29,949 nucleotides of DNA from Bacillota bacterium (lineage in GTDB: Bacteria > Bacillota > UBA994 > UBA5500), in assembly GCA_023436245.1 (NCBI GenBank), contig JAEZJZ010000013.1, positions 1 through 29,949 on the forward strand, given 5' to 3'. The notes beneath the pieces were generated by a model. It saw only the letters and a list, made by a program, of their open reading frames with translations, ran no database searches and had not been told where the DNA came from. This document shows positions 21,078-28,903 of the stretch, one piece after another. Positions within the stretch are counted from its first letter, which is position 1. Every line of letters starts with the position of its first letter. Position numbers and translations under genes: made by a program.

Positions 21078-22436
21078 CTACCGCCCCCCCACTACTACAT
21101 CCTGGATACGAATACTGGGCCCGCCCATTCCTACCGGGATCATCCATTGGCCTCCCTTGCCACAGTAGCTGAAGCTCCAGCGGAAATCGTTTGCCACGGC
21201 GTCGATACTGCGCAGAGTCTTGAACACATTTCCGGTCAGTACCGCCCCGCGCACGCGCTCTGCCACTTGTCCGTTGCGGATCATGAACGCTTCTTGCGCG
21301 GCAAAGGTGAACATCTCCTTCATCGTGGTGCCGCCCTTCAGGCCGCGAATGAATAAGCCCAAGGGGATACCTCGCAGCATCTCAGCGAAACTGCTGGTGC
21401 CGGGTTCGATGCAGGTGTTGGTCATGCGCACCAGCGGAGGGTATTGATAGTTAATGGCTCGCGCGTTTCCGGTGACGGCCTCCTCCATGCTGCCGGCAGT
21501 CTCGCGATTGTGCAGGCGTCCGGAGAGCACGCCGTTGCTAATCAATCTGGTCTTGGTCGAGGGGGTACCCTCGTCGTCATAAGCGTAGGAACCGTGTAGC
21601 CCCGGAATTGAGCCGCCGTCGCTCACCGATAGAATCGGTGACGCGAACCGGGTGCCGAGCGCCATCGTGCTCCGCAAGTGTTCATTCTCGTGGATCTCGT
21701 CTCCCTCGGAAAGATGACCAAACGCCTCGTGAATGAAGAGCCCGGCCATCGACGGATCCATGATTACCGGGTAGGTGCCGCTTTGCACCAGTGGCGCCTC
21801 CGCCATTGCGGCTGCGCGGTCGACCGCCTGCTGTAGCTTGTCCTCCTGATTGAGCAAGTCATTGTAACCGTTGACGGAGTTGGCGCCGGTGAAGTATGTT
21901 TCCAGCACGTCTTGGTGCCGGGCTATTAGAGTGAAGGAGGCATTCAGATAGCACTTTTCCTGCAAAATGTCGCTGCCCTCGGAGTTTAGGTAGAATCGCC
22001 GCTGGAACACATCTTGGTAGCGGCTGAGCACATTGGAGATGTTCGGGTGGGCACCGATCGCCAATCCGGCGTAATTCTCGATCAACTCGAGCTTGGTCTG
22101 TAGGTCAATACTCCGTGGATCACCGTCAAGTTCCGCTGCCAGAGTGGCGATTACCGGCGCCACCGGCGCCAGTTCTCTTCTCTTCTTGCCGGCGTGTTTG
22201 GCGATGCTGATCGCTTGGTCGACGCAGTCTTCGAGGCGGTCGCCTCTCCGAAAGGCGACGAAGCCCCACACGCCATCCACCAAGGCGCGCACGTTGCCGA
22301 CGCTGTTTTGCAGCTTGGCCACTTCGTCTACGTCCAGCCCAGAGAGGGCAAGGGAGGTGATGTCCTCTTCTTCCCAGCGGATCTCCAGAAAGTCTGCCCG
22401 TTTCCCGGAAATCACCTTGCGCAGTTGGTCTCGCAT
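21078..22436 (-). CDS. tldD: TldD, metal-bearing subunit of the TldD/TldE protease
   Basis: The 452-residue protein has the family's zinc site HEAFGH (HExxxH) in MAGLFIHEAFGHLSEGDE, near residue 235, and GSYAYDDEGTP, IRGLKGGTTMKEMFTF and SFSYCGKGGQWMIPVGMGGPSIRI in the C-terminal part. Length matches the family. It cleaves unfolded peptides after threading them into the dimer cavity. The start is ATG at 22436 with GAAAGGGGA upstream. It is the first gene of a two-gene operon with tldE. No ribosomally made peptide precursor is seen within the window, so the native substrate is unknown. The rpiR-type gene diverges from it across 197 bases, in which imperfect 10-base arms (22465-22474 and 22510-22519) form an inverted repeat. 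Confidence 0.94.
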   Translation of the reverse strand: MRDQLRKVISGKRADFLEIRWEEEDITSLALSGLDVDEVAKLQNSVGNVRALVDGVWGFVAFRRGDRLEDCVDQAISIAKHAGKKRRELAPVAPVIATLAAELDGDPRSIDLQTKLELIENYAGLAIGAHPNISNVLSRYQDVFQRRFYLNSEGSDILQEKCYLNASFTLIARHQDVLETYFTGANSVNGYNDLLNQEDKLQQAVDRAAAMAEAPLVQSGTYPVIMDPSMAGLFIHEAFGHLSEGDEIHENEHLRSTMALGTRFASPILSVSDGGSIPGLHGSYAYDDEGTPSTKTRLISNGVLSGRLHNRETAGSMEEAVTGNARAINYQYPPLVRMTNTCIEPGTSSFAEMLRGIPLGLFIRGLKGGTTMKEMFTFAAQEAFMIRNGQVAERVRGAVLTGNVFKTLRSIDAVANDFRWSFSYCGKGGQWMIPVGMGGPSIRIQDVVVGGR

Positions 22437-22550
22437 GGTCTATCCCCTTTCTGTTCATGGTCTAGTTCGCCAGCAAGTGTTGACCCGCTCTTGCCATATC
22501 ACGCACATGGCCGGCGAACAGCCTGCTTCGATCTCAGCTCAAATCTGGCC

Positions 22551-22580
22551 TTGCCAGCCCCCCCAGGCGTTCGGTATGAT
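22551..22580 (+). promoter_or_regulatory. Promoter of the RpiR-family gene
   Basis: TTGCCA (22551-22556), an 18-base spacer and TATGAT (22575-22580) lie 54 bases upstream of the ATG at 22634. Confidence 0.5.
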
Positions 22581-22633
22581 CCAATTGAGTCTCTGCCCCG
22601 GTAAGCGGGTGGAAATGCGAAAGGAGGGTGGAC

Positions 22634-23503
22634 ATGGACGTCATTCAGAACATCAAGGAGCGCTACACCTCCATGACCAAGACGCAAAGGCGGGTTGCTG
22701 ACTACATGCTCTCCAACCCGGAATCGATGTCGTTCGTCACGCTGAAGGAAATGAGCGCCGAAATTGAGGTTTCGGAGCCCACCATTCTCACCACCTGTGC
22801 GGTACTCGGCTACGAGAACTTCAACGAACTGAAGTATGAGTTTCGCAAGTACATCAGCATGCTGTGTAAAGTGAAGGTGCAGGCTGAGGGTCTGTACGCC
22901 TCACCTACCGTGCCCACTCGCGAATTGAGTGACAAGCACAACCTGCTGCTGGAGGTCTGCCAGGAGGAGTTCGACATGACCAAGCAGTTCTTTGCCACGC
23001 TGGAGATAGAGAGTATGTTTGAGGCCGCCCGCCTGATCCTGGGTGCCCGCTCGGTGATCATCTGCGGCTTTGGCGTCTCGCGGCAGATCGCCGACTTCTT
23101 CTCCATGCGGCTGGCCATTGTCGGCGTGCCCTCAATCGTAGTGAACACGGAATCGCAGGACAGCATTCAGGCTGCCCTCCCGTTTATCAACGACGACGTG
23201 TTGCTGTTCGCCTGCTCTTTCCCGGACTATTACTTCATGACCACCAAGTTGGCCGAGTACGCTCAGCACCGGGGGGCACAGGTGGTGGTCATGACCGACA
23301 GTCAGAGTTCGCCGGTAGTCAAGTACAGCGCCTTGGCACTAACCTGCCAGACTACGACCCGCCTGTTCTTGAACACAATCGCCCTGCCGATGATGTTGGT
23401 CAACTTCATCACCACTGCCATCAACATCGAGCGCAGCGCTTCACTCGACAGGCTTCCGTCTGCGGCGGACGAGTTCGCCAGCTTCTTCGTCTCTGAACAT
23501 TGA
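22634..23503 (+). CDS. RpiR-family transcriptional regulator (HTH plus SIS domain)
   Basis: The 289-residue protein has an N-terminal RpiR helix-turn-helix (residues about 1-75), including MTKTQRRVADYMLSNPESMS and MSAEIEVSEPTILTTCAVLGY. A SIS sugar-phosphate-binding domain follows (about residues 120-260), with ARSVIICGFGVSRQIADFFSMRLA and later QHRGAQVVVMTDS. RpiR members sense phosphosugars or related metabolites and act as repressors or activators. The start is ATG at 22634 with AAGGAGG six bases upstream; a GTG at 22628 lies on that site. It is the gene nearest upstream of the opp operon in the same direction, separated by 589 bases, and divergent from tldD. A role in controlling either is possible but only inferred. 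Confidence 0.92.
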   Translation: MDVIQNIKERYTSMTKTQRRVADYMLSNPESMSFVTLKEMSAEIEVSEPTILTTCAVLGYENFNELKYEFRKYISMLCKVKVQAEGLYASPTVPTRELSDKHNLLLEVCQEEFDMTKQFFATLEIESMFEAARLILGARSVIICGFGVSRQIADFFSMRLAIVGVPSIVVNTESQDSIQAALPFINDDVLLFACSFPDYYFMTTKLAEYAQHRGAQVVVMTDSQSSPVVKYSALALTCQTTTRLFLNTIALPMMLVNFITTAINIERSASLDRLPSAADEFASFFVSEH

Positions 23504-23646
23504 TGCGCCGGTGCGTGCGGCCTTAAGAACGCGTTCAGAGAGTCCCCCCTCCTCCCCCGTAGCTCCCGTAGACAGCGAGGTTAGTCAGTTCCCCTCGTAG
23601 CGGCTTGGCATGCCGAGCCGATGCCAATGGGTATTGCGGCCTATTC

Positions 23647-23666
23647 GGGTCGCATGCATGCGACCC
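23647..23666. repeat. GCATGC-type palindrome, copy C
   Basis: GGGTCGCATGCATGCGACCC is a perfect 20-base palindrome followed by CTACGGGCG. Confidence 0.85.
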
Positions 23667-23743
23667 CTACGGGCGTACGCACAGCTTAACGATGCGAGGG
23701 GTCGAGCGATTGCGTGCGACCCCTACGGGGCGTACGCACAGCT
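23659..23743 (+). repeat. Pair of 28/29-base direct repeats
   Basis: The 28-base unit at 23659-23686 begins TGCGACCCCTACGGG and ends GTACGCACAGCT. It recurs at 23715-23743 with a single extra G. Start-to-start distance is 56 bases. Each unit covers the right half of a palindrome plus its CCCTACGGG border. Confidence 0.85.
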
Positions 23744-23749
23744 CCGTAG

Positions 23750-23769
23750 GGGCGCCATGCATGGCGCCC
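23750..23769. repeat. GCATGC-type palindrome, copy D
   Basis: GGGCGCCATGCATGGCGCCC is a perfect 20-base palindrome preceded by CCGTAG, the inverted form of the CTACGG border seen at other copies. Confidence 0.85.
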
Positions 23770-23855
23770 GCAGCATCTGAGTTCTCGCGTCAGCGTCACA
23801 CCCCGAGCGGCGGGCAAGTCTTTGAACACTTCTTCCATGCTGCGAGACACGATCG

Positions 23856-23871
23856 GCTCGGCATGCCGAGC
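23856..23871. repeat. GCATGC-centred palindrome, copy E
   Basis: GCTCGGCATGCCGAGC is a perfect 16-base palindrome identical to the core of the copy at 2965-2982. It is followed by TTCTACAGA. The degenerate copy at 23601-23620 differs from the same core at one position. Confidence 0.85.
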
Positions 23872-23920
23872 TTCTACAGACCACAAGAATGTGTAGTCTC
23901 GCATGCCGCGAGTCTACACC

Positions 23921-23946
23921 ACAGGCCCACTTGGGCCTGTTTTTTT
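23921..23946 (+). terminator. Strong intrinsic terminator
   Basis: ACAGGCCC (23921-23928) pairs with GGGCCTGT (23933-23940) and is followed by six T residues. It shields the opp promoter from upstream transcription, and is about 420 bases after the rpiR-type stop codon. Confidence 0.88.
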
Positions 23947-24025
23947 GTCCAGCTTTCTCTCCAAGTAAGATTTGCACGACTATTGTAACTCATTTAAGCA
24001 TACACAACAATATGCCCGGTGTTTA

Positions 24026-24054
24026 TTGACAGACTATTAAGTAGATGATAAAGT
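24026..24054 (+). promoter_or_regulatory. Promoter of the opp operon
   Basis: TTGACA (24026-24031), a 17-base spacer and TAAAGT (24049-24054) with the extended TGA in front precede the oppA GTG by about 40 bases. Confidence 0.65.
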
Positions 24055-24058
24055 TTTG

Positions 24059-24068
24059 AGTGTACACT
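24059..24068. promoter_or_regulatory. Palindromic site at the opp transcription start
   Basis: AGTGTACACT is a perfect ten-base palindrome placed at the expected transcription start of the opp operon. It may be an operator; the regulator is unknown. Confidence 0.4.
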
Positions 24069-24092
24069 AAAATTGCGATGGGAGGCTAGATT

Positions 24093-25772
24093 GTGACACG
24101 GAAATCGGTTAAGCGGTTACTGCTTTTGGCTGCTCTGGCTGTGCTCCTGCTCCCGGTGCTGACCGCCTGCTCCGGAAGCGCCAAGACCAACAGCAAACTG
24201 GATGCCGAACAGTACATCAACAACTACCTGACGGCTGATCCGACTACCCTGGATATCAGCCTGCGCTCGGACAGTTATTCCAATTCGGTGTTGGTCAATA
24301 CCATGGAAGGCCTGGTGCGGATGGAAGAGAAGGAAGGGGATTACTTCCTCGCTCCCGGCGATGCCCAGACATGGGAAAGCAACGAAGATGGCACCGTCTG
24401 GACTTTCCACTTGGGCGACAACAAGTGGGAAGATGGCCAGCCGGTTACGGCCCAGGACTACGTTTACTCCCTGCAGCGCAGCTCGCTACCTGAGACCGGC
24501 TCGCCGAACAGCTACTTCCTGGCTCCGATTCTCAACTTTGAAGCTGTGAACAAGGGACAGAAGCCAATCGGCGAGTTAGGCGTGAAGGCCATCGATGAGA
24601 AGACACTGCAAATCACGCTGACGAAACCGGTGCCGGCCTTCCTCAGCATGATTGACGGAACCGTCTACTATCCGCAGCGCCAAGACAAGATTGAGGCGTG
24701 GGGCGAAAAGTACGGGTCAGAAGCCCAGTACACGATTTCCAATGGGCCATTTAAGGTGGAAAGCTGGACCCATAACAGCTCACTGACCATTGCTAAGAAC
24801 GATCAGTACTGGGATGCGGAGCATGTCAAGCTAGCCAAGGTCAATTTTGCGATCATGACCGATGAGACAACCTACTATAACGCCTATGAAAGCGGCCAGA
24901 TCGACTTTGTCGGCACCGGCAGAAGCGAGTGGATCGAGCGTTTCTCCGAGCGAGACGACTCTACATACAACTCGTACACCTCGGCCACGATCACGTACGC
25001 CTTCTTCAATGCTCAGGATAAGCTCTTCAAGAACCTCAACGTGCGCAAGGCATTCTCTTTGGTTATCGATCGTGAGGACATCAACGAAATGTGCTTCAGC
25101 GGTCTGCGGGTGCCGACTTATGGCTGGGTTGTGCCCACCATTTCCGTTGGCAACACCAACTATCGCGAAGCCGCGGGTGACATGGTCAAGGATATGCAGA
25201 CCGAGTTGCAGAATTCCGGCAAGACACCTAAGGATCTGCTGCTGCAGGGAATGCAGGAGCTCGGGTTGGGTAGCGACCCCTCCAAACTGAAAGTGACCTT
25301 CTCCCTGGCCGGAACGGATGACTGGTACCGCACACTGGGCGAGTACCTGCAGCAGGTCTGCGCATCAGCGCTAGGGGTCAATCTGGAGCTCAGCTTTGCC
25401 GAATGGGGCATCTTCTATGACAACGTCCAGAACGGTAAGTACCAGATCGGCTTCATGGGCTGGGGCGCCTACTATAACGATCCGTACGATTTGCTCAGCT
25501 TGTTCATCTCCGACTACGACATGATCGAGACGGGCTGGAAGAACACTCAGTTCGACGAGTTGGTGCGCCAGGGCTCGGTGGAGATGGATGAGCAGCAGCG
25601 GCTGCAGGATTACATCGCCGCCGAAACCATCCTGATCAAGGATGAGTGCGCGGTTGCTCCTCTGGCTACCTCCAGAGTCAACCAGTTTGTGCGCAATTAC
25701 GTTCACGGGTATGCCACCCTCGGTTTTTCCAACATGGGCTATAAGTATGTCTATACTCAGGGTCGGCCATAG
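24093..25772 (+). CDS. oppA: Oligopeptide ABC transporter substrate-binding lipoprotein
   Basis: The 559-residue protein has a lipoprotein signal (KSVKRLLLLAALAVLLLPVLTAC) with the lipobox cysteine near residue 26. A family 5 extracellular solute-binding domain follows: ADPTTLDISLRSD, NTMEGLVR, WTFHLGDNKWEDGQPVTAQDYVYSLQR, ISNGPFKVESW and VRKAFSLVIDREDI. The fold and length match OppA/DppE proteins that capture short peptides outside the membrane and deliver them to the permease. The start is GTG at 24093, seven bases after GGAGG. It is first in the oppABCDF operon. A hairpin at 25791-25822 separates it from oppB, which probably lets the binding protein be made in excess of the membrane subunits. 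Peptide preference cannot be read. Confidence 0.94.
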   Translation: MTRKSVKRLLLLAALAVLLLPVLTACSGSAKTNSKLDAEQYINNYLTADPTTLDISLRSDSYSNSVLVNTMEGLVRMEEKEGDYFLAPGDAQTWESNEDGTVWTFHLGDNKWEDGQPVTAQDYVYSLQRSSLPETGSPNSYFLAPILNFEAVNKGQKPIGELGVKAIDEKTLQITLTKPVPAFLSMIDGTVYYPQRQDKIEAWGEKYGSEAQYTISNGPFKVESWTHNSSLTIAKNDQYWDAEHVKLAKVNFAIMTDETTYYNAYESGQIDFVGTGRSEWIERFSERDDSTYNSYTSATITYAFFNAQDKLFKNLNVRKAFSLVIDREDINEMCFSGLRVPTYGWVVPTISVGNTNYREAAGDMVKDMQTELQNSGKTPKDLLLQGMQELGLGSDPSKLKVTFSLAGTDDWYRTLGEYLQQVCASALGVNLELSFAEWGIFYDNVQNGKYQIGFMGWGAYYNDPYDLLSLFISDYDMIETGWKNTQFDELVRQGSVEMDEQQRLQDYIAAETILIKDECAVAPLATSRVNQFVRNYVHGYATLGFSNMGYKYVYTQGRP

Positions 25773-25790
25773 TCTGGGGCGAAATATGCG

Positions 25791-25822
25791 ACAAAGGCAG
25801 CGCCGTTGGGCGTTGCCTTTGT
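25791..25822 (+). terminator. Intercistronic hairpin after oppA
   Basis: ACAAAGGCAGCGCC (25791-25804) pairs with GGCGTTGCCTTTGT (25809-25822) with one G-T pair and a four-base loop. Only TGT follows, so it is likely a partial terminator or an RNA-stabilising hairpin that raises oppA over oppB. Confidence 0.7.
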
Positions 25823-25881
25823 TGTCAGGTCTCTGGTTGGGGTTGACGACGGTCAGCCAGTCGACGAAAGGAGCCTAGCCA

Positions 25882-26814
25882 ATGCGTAACTATGTACTGA
25901 GAAGAATCGGCTACGCCGTGCTCACCCTGTTGATCGTGGTCACAGTCACCTTCTTCTTGATGCGCAGCATTCCGGGAGACCCCCTAGCCAACATGGCGCG
26001 CGGTTTGCCTGAGCAGACCCGGGCCAACTTCTACGCCAAGTACGGCTTGGATCAGCCGCTCTTCAGCCAGTTCCTGAAATACATGCAGAACTTACTGCGC
26101 CTTGATCTGGGCGAGAGTGTGGTCTTTCCAGGTAGATCCGTCAGCACCACCATCGCCCAGACCTCGCCCATTTCTGGCCTGGTGGGGGGAGTCGCTCTGG
26201 TCATCGGCTTTGCTATCGGCATCGCTCTCGGGGTGATCGCTGCCTTGCACAAGAACCGCTGGCCGGACTATCTGGTGATGTTCCTGGCGATTCTCGGCGT
26301 CACCATTCCGGTGTTTGTCCTGGCATCCTTACTGCAGTATGTTGCCTCCGTCAAATTGGGCTGGTTGCCGTCTTCCGGATGGGGTAATCTTAAGCACTTG
26401 GTCCTGCCGGTAATCGTGCTCAGCTTTGGGCCGATTGCCACCTTTGCCCGCTACATGAAGTCGAGCCTGCTGGACACGCTCAGCCAGGACTACATTCTGA
26501 CAGCGCAAGCCAAGGGATTGAGCAGTCGAGCCGTAATCTGGCGGCATGCCATGCGCAACTCCATGCTGCCGATCATCACCATCCTGGCTGGGCGTATTGT
26601 GGGCGTGTTCACCGGTGCCTTCGTGGTGGAGCGCATGTTTGGCATTCCTGGGATAGGGTTCTACTACATCAGTTCCATCAACAACAACGACTATTCCATG
26701 ATCCTGGGTACAACCATATTCTACGCTGCGTTGTTTGTGGTGGCGCAACTGCTGGTCGACTTGGTATACGTGCTGGTGGACCCGCGGATCAGAATTGCGG
26801 CTGGCAGCAACTAG
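25882..26814 (+). CDS. oppB: Oligopeptide ABC transporter permease
   Basis: The 310-residue protein has six membrane segments, the N-terminal family signature VLRRIGYAVLTLLIVVTVTFFLMRSIPGDP, and the cytoplasmic ATPase-coupling EAA loop DYILTAQAKGLSSRAVIW followed by RHAMRNSMLPI. It forms half of the membrane channel with OppC. The start is ATG at 25882 with AAAGGAG upstream. Length is normal for the family. Confidence 0.94.
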   Translation: MRNYVLRRIGYAVLTLLIVVTVTFFLMRSIPGDPLANMARGLPEQTRANFYAKYGLDQPLFSQFLKYMQNLLRLDLGESVVFPGRSVSTTIAQTSPISGLVGGVALVIGFAIGIALGVIAALHKNRWPDYLVMFLAILGVTIPVFVLASLLQYVASVKLGWLPSSGWGNLKHLVLPVIVLSFGPIATFARYMKSSLLDTLSQDYILTAQAKGLSSRAVIWRHAMRNSMLPIITILAGRIVGVFTGAFVVERMFGIPGIGFYYISSINNNDYSMILGTTIFYAALFVVAQLLVDLVYVLVDPRIRIAAGSN

Positions 26815-26842
26815 GGCCGCGTAACATCCAAGACTACCATGG

Positions 26843-26914
26843 GGCGTCAAGTCTCAGTCCAATTGGACGCGGGTATCGCGGAATCTTCCATTGTCAAGTT
26901 TGAGACTTAACGCC
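26843..26914 (+). repeat. Long inverted repeat between oppB and oppC
   Basis: GGCGTCAAGTCTCA (26843-26856) is complementary to TGAGACTTAACGCC (26901-26914) with one G-T pair. A TCCAATTGGA palindrome lies inside the loop. The stem ends just before the AGGAGG of oppC, so it could affect oppC translation or transcript stability. Confidence 0.7.
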
Positions 26915-26931
26915 GTACTAGGAGGAGAGCA

Positions 26932-27855
26932 ATGGAAGAGATGCTGGACCACGAATTGTTTGTGGTGGTGGGCGTAGACAATAGCGAGGCGGAGAGGATG
27001 GCGCGTCCGCGGGTTAGCTACATGAAGGATGCCTGGCGCCGCTTTCGGGAGAACAAAGTAGCCACTCTTTCACTCATTTTGCTGGTCGTGCTGGTGGCGT
27101 TGGTGATCCTCGGACCCGCCATCAGCGGCTATAGCTATGAGCAGATTGACCAAGCTAGCCGCAATTTGGCGCCAAACGCGCAGCATTGGTTTGGCACTGA
27201 CAAACTGGGGCGGGATCTGTTTGCTCGGGTTTGGCAGGGCGGCCGGGTCTCAATGATCATCGGAATCGTGGGGGCGCTGGTCTCCTCGGTTGTCGGCTGC
27301 ATCTACGGTGGCATTTCCGGCTACTTCGGCGGCCGGGTGGATGACATCATGATGCGCGTTGTGGAGGTGCTGATCAGTGTTCCCTACTTGATAGTCGTAA
27401 TTTTGCTCTCGGTCGTGCTGCAGAGCAAGAGCCTGTTCACGCTGATTCTAGCCATGACAATCACTGGCTGGTGCGGCATCGCTCGCTTGGTGCGGGGGCA
27501 GGTGCTGCAGGTAAAGAGCCAGGAGTACATCATGGCCGCCCAGGCGCTCGGTGTCAGCTCGTGGCGGATCATTCTGAGACACGTCATCCCCAATCTGCTC
27601 AGTGTGGTGATCGTGGCCATCACCTTCGATATTCCCGGGTACATCTTCGGCGAGGCATTCTTGAGCTTCATCGGCTTGGGCATTCAGCCCCCGAATACCA
27701 GCTGGGGCGCGCTGGCTTCCAGTGCCCAGAACCTGTATACGTTCTATCCGTACCAACTGTTCATCCCTGCGTTGATGATCGCGCTGACCATGCTGGCCTT
27801 CACGCTCCTCGGTGACGGTTTGCGGGACGCACTTGATCCACGGCAGAGAAAGTAG
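26932..27855 (+). CDS. oppC: Oligopeptide ABC transporter permease
   Basis: The 307-residue protein has an N-terminal cytoplasmic segment (about residues 1-45, including DAWRRFRENKVATLSL, the OppC N-terminal motif), then six membrane segments. HWFGTDKLGRDLFARVWQGGRVS is typical of the OppC/DppC periplasmic loop, and the EAA motif EYIMAAQALGVSSWRIILRH contacts the ATPases. It pairs with OppB. The start is ATG at 26932 with AGGAGG six bases upstream. The 117 bases before it carry a long inverted repeat. Confidence 0.94.
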   Translation: MEEMLDHELFVVVGVDNSEAERMARPRVSYMKDAWRRFRENKVATLSLILLVVLVALVILGPAISGYSYEQIDQASRNLAPNAQHWFGTDKLGRDLFARVWQGGRVSMIIGIVGALVSSVVGCIYGGISGYFGGRVDDIMMRVVEVLISVPYLIVVILLSVVLQSKSLFTLILAMTITGWCGIARLVRGQVLQVKSQEYIMAAQALGVSSWRIILRHVIPNLLSVVIVAITFDIPGYIFGEAFLSFIGLGIQPPNTSWGALASSAQNLYTFYPYQLFIPALMIALTMLAFTLLGDGLRDALDPRQRK

Positions 27856-27868
27856 AGGGGGTGAGGGA

Positions 27869-28903
27869 ATGGAGAGAGTCCTCGATGTACAAGACCTGCA
27901 CGTCTCCTTCAACACCCATGCCGGAGAAGTACGCGCGGTGCGGGGTGTCAGCTTCCACGTGAACGCTGGCGAGACGTTGGCTTTTGTCGGCGAGTCAGGC
28001 TGTGGCAAGACGGTCACGGCCAAGGCACTACTGCGCTTGCTGAAGCCGCCCTTTGCCGTGATCAAGCCGGGCTCCCAAATTAGCTACGGCGATCAGGACG
28101 TGCTCGGCATGGATCAGCGCCAGTTGCAGCAATACCGCGGCAATGAAGTGAGTATGATCTTCCAGGACCCGATGACTTCGCTTAACCCGACCATGACCTG
28201 CGGCAAGCAGATCATGGAGGCCCTGGTGCTGCACAAACAGCTGACCAAACCGCAGGCCAAGGCGGAAGCGATTGAGGCGCTCAAGCTGGTGAAGATTCCG
28301 GATGCGGAACAGCGCTTCAGTTCCTATCCGCATGAACTTTCCGGAGGAATGCGGCAGCGGGTGATGATCGCCATTGCCCTGTCCTGTTCTCCCAACTTGC
28401 TGATTGCGGACGAACCAACAACCGCTCTGGATGTGACCATCCAGGCGCAGATTATCGATCTGCTGCGCGAGTTGAAGACCAAACTGAATACGGCCATCAT
28501 CCTGGTGACGCATGATTTGGGTGTGGTGGCCAACTTGGCCGATCGCATCCAGGTGATGTATGCCGGGCAGATTCTGGAGCGGGGAACCGCCAAGGAGATC
28601 TTCTATCAGGCCAAGCACCCGTACACTTGGGCCCTGCTCAGTTCCATCCCCAAGCTGGCCAAGCGGAACAAACAGGAACTCTACTCACTGAAGGGAACGC
28701 CCCCTGACCTGATCCTGCCGCTGGAGAGCTGCCCCTTCGCCAGTCGCTGCGAATACTGCATGGCCATCTGCAAGCAACGGATGCCGGCAGAGACTGCCCT
28801 GAGCGAGACGCATCGCATCTCCTGTTGGTTGCAGCATCCCTGCGCACCAACGGTGGAGCCGCTATACCGGAGGGAGGTGGGCGACGATGGAGCCCAAGGC
28901 TGA
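27869..28903 (+). CDS. oppD: Oligopeptide ABC transporter ATP-binding subunit
   Basis: The 344-residue ATPase shows Walker A GESGCGKT, the Q-loop MIFQDPMTSLNP, the signature LSGGMRQR, Walker B LLIADEPTTALD and the H-loop VTHD. The C-terminal oligopeptide-transporter extension includes CPFASRCEYCMAIC, a cysteine cluster that in some Opp/Dpp ATPases binds an iron-sulfur centre. It powers import together with OppF. The start is ATG at 27869, after GGGGGTGAGG, 13 bases after the oppC stop; a longer frame from 27812 overlaps oppC and is rejected. Its end overlaps oppF by 17 bases. Confidence 0.94.
   Translation: MERVLDVQDLHVSFNTHAGEVRAVRGVSFHVNAGETLAFVGESGCGKTVTAKALLRLLKPPFAVIKPGSQISYGDQDVLGMDQRQLQQYRGNEVSMIFQDPMTSLNPTMTCGKQIMEALVLHKQLTKPQAKAEAIEALKLVKIPDAEQRFSSYPHELSGGMRQRVMIAIALSCSPNLLIADEPTTALDVTIQAQIIDLLRELKTKLNTAIILVTHDLGVVANLADRIQVMYAGQILERGTAKEIFYQAKHPYTWALLSSIPKLAKRNKQELYSLKGTPPDLILPLESCPFASRCEYCMAICKQRMPAETALSETHRISCWLQHPCAPTVEPLYRREVGDDGAQG

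Larger units (their letters stand above)
23504..24025. other. Palindrome- and repeat-rich non-coding spacer
   Basis: No credible gene lies here. The spacer contains a one-mismatch palindrome (23601-23620), two perfect 20-base palindromes centred on ATGCAT (23647-23666 and 23750-23769), a perfect 16-base palindrome around GCATGC (23856-23871), a near-perfect hairpin (23891-23919), a pair of 28/29-base direct repeats, and a strong terminator (23921-23946). Several palindromes are bordered by CCCTACGG or its complement CCGTAGGG. Confidence 0.7.

Noticed and set aside
23590..23920. Possible CRISPR array
   Set aside because: Repeats are palindromes of differing sequence at irregular spacing, with only one pair of direct repeats and no cas genes.
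23605..23988. 127-codon frame in the palindrome-rich spacer
   Set aside because: It is made of repeat sequence, crosses the terminator at 23921-23946 and has no ribosome binding site.
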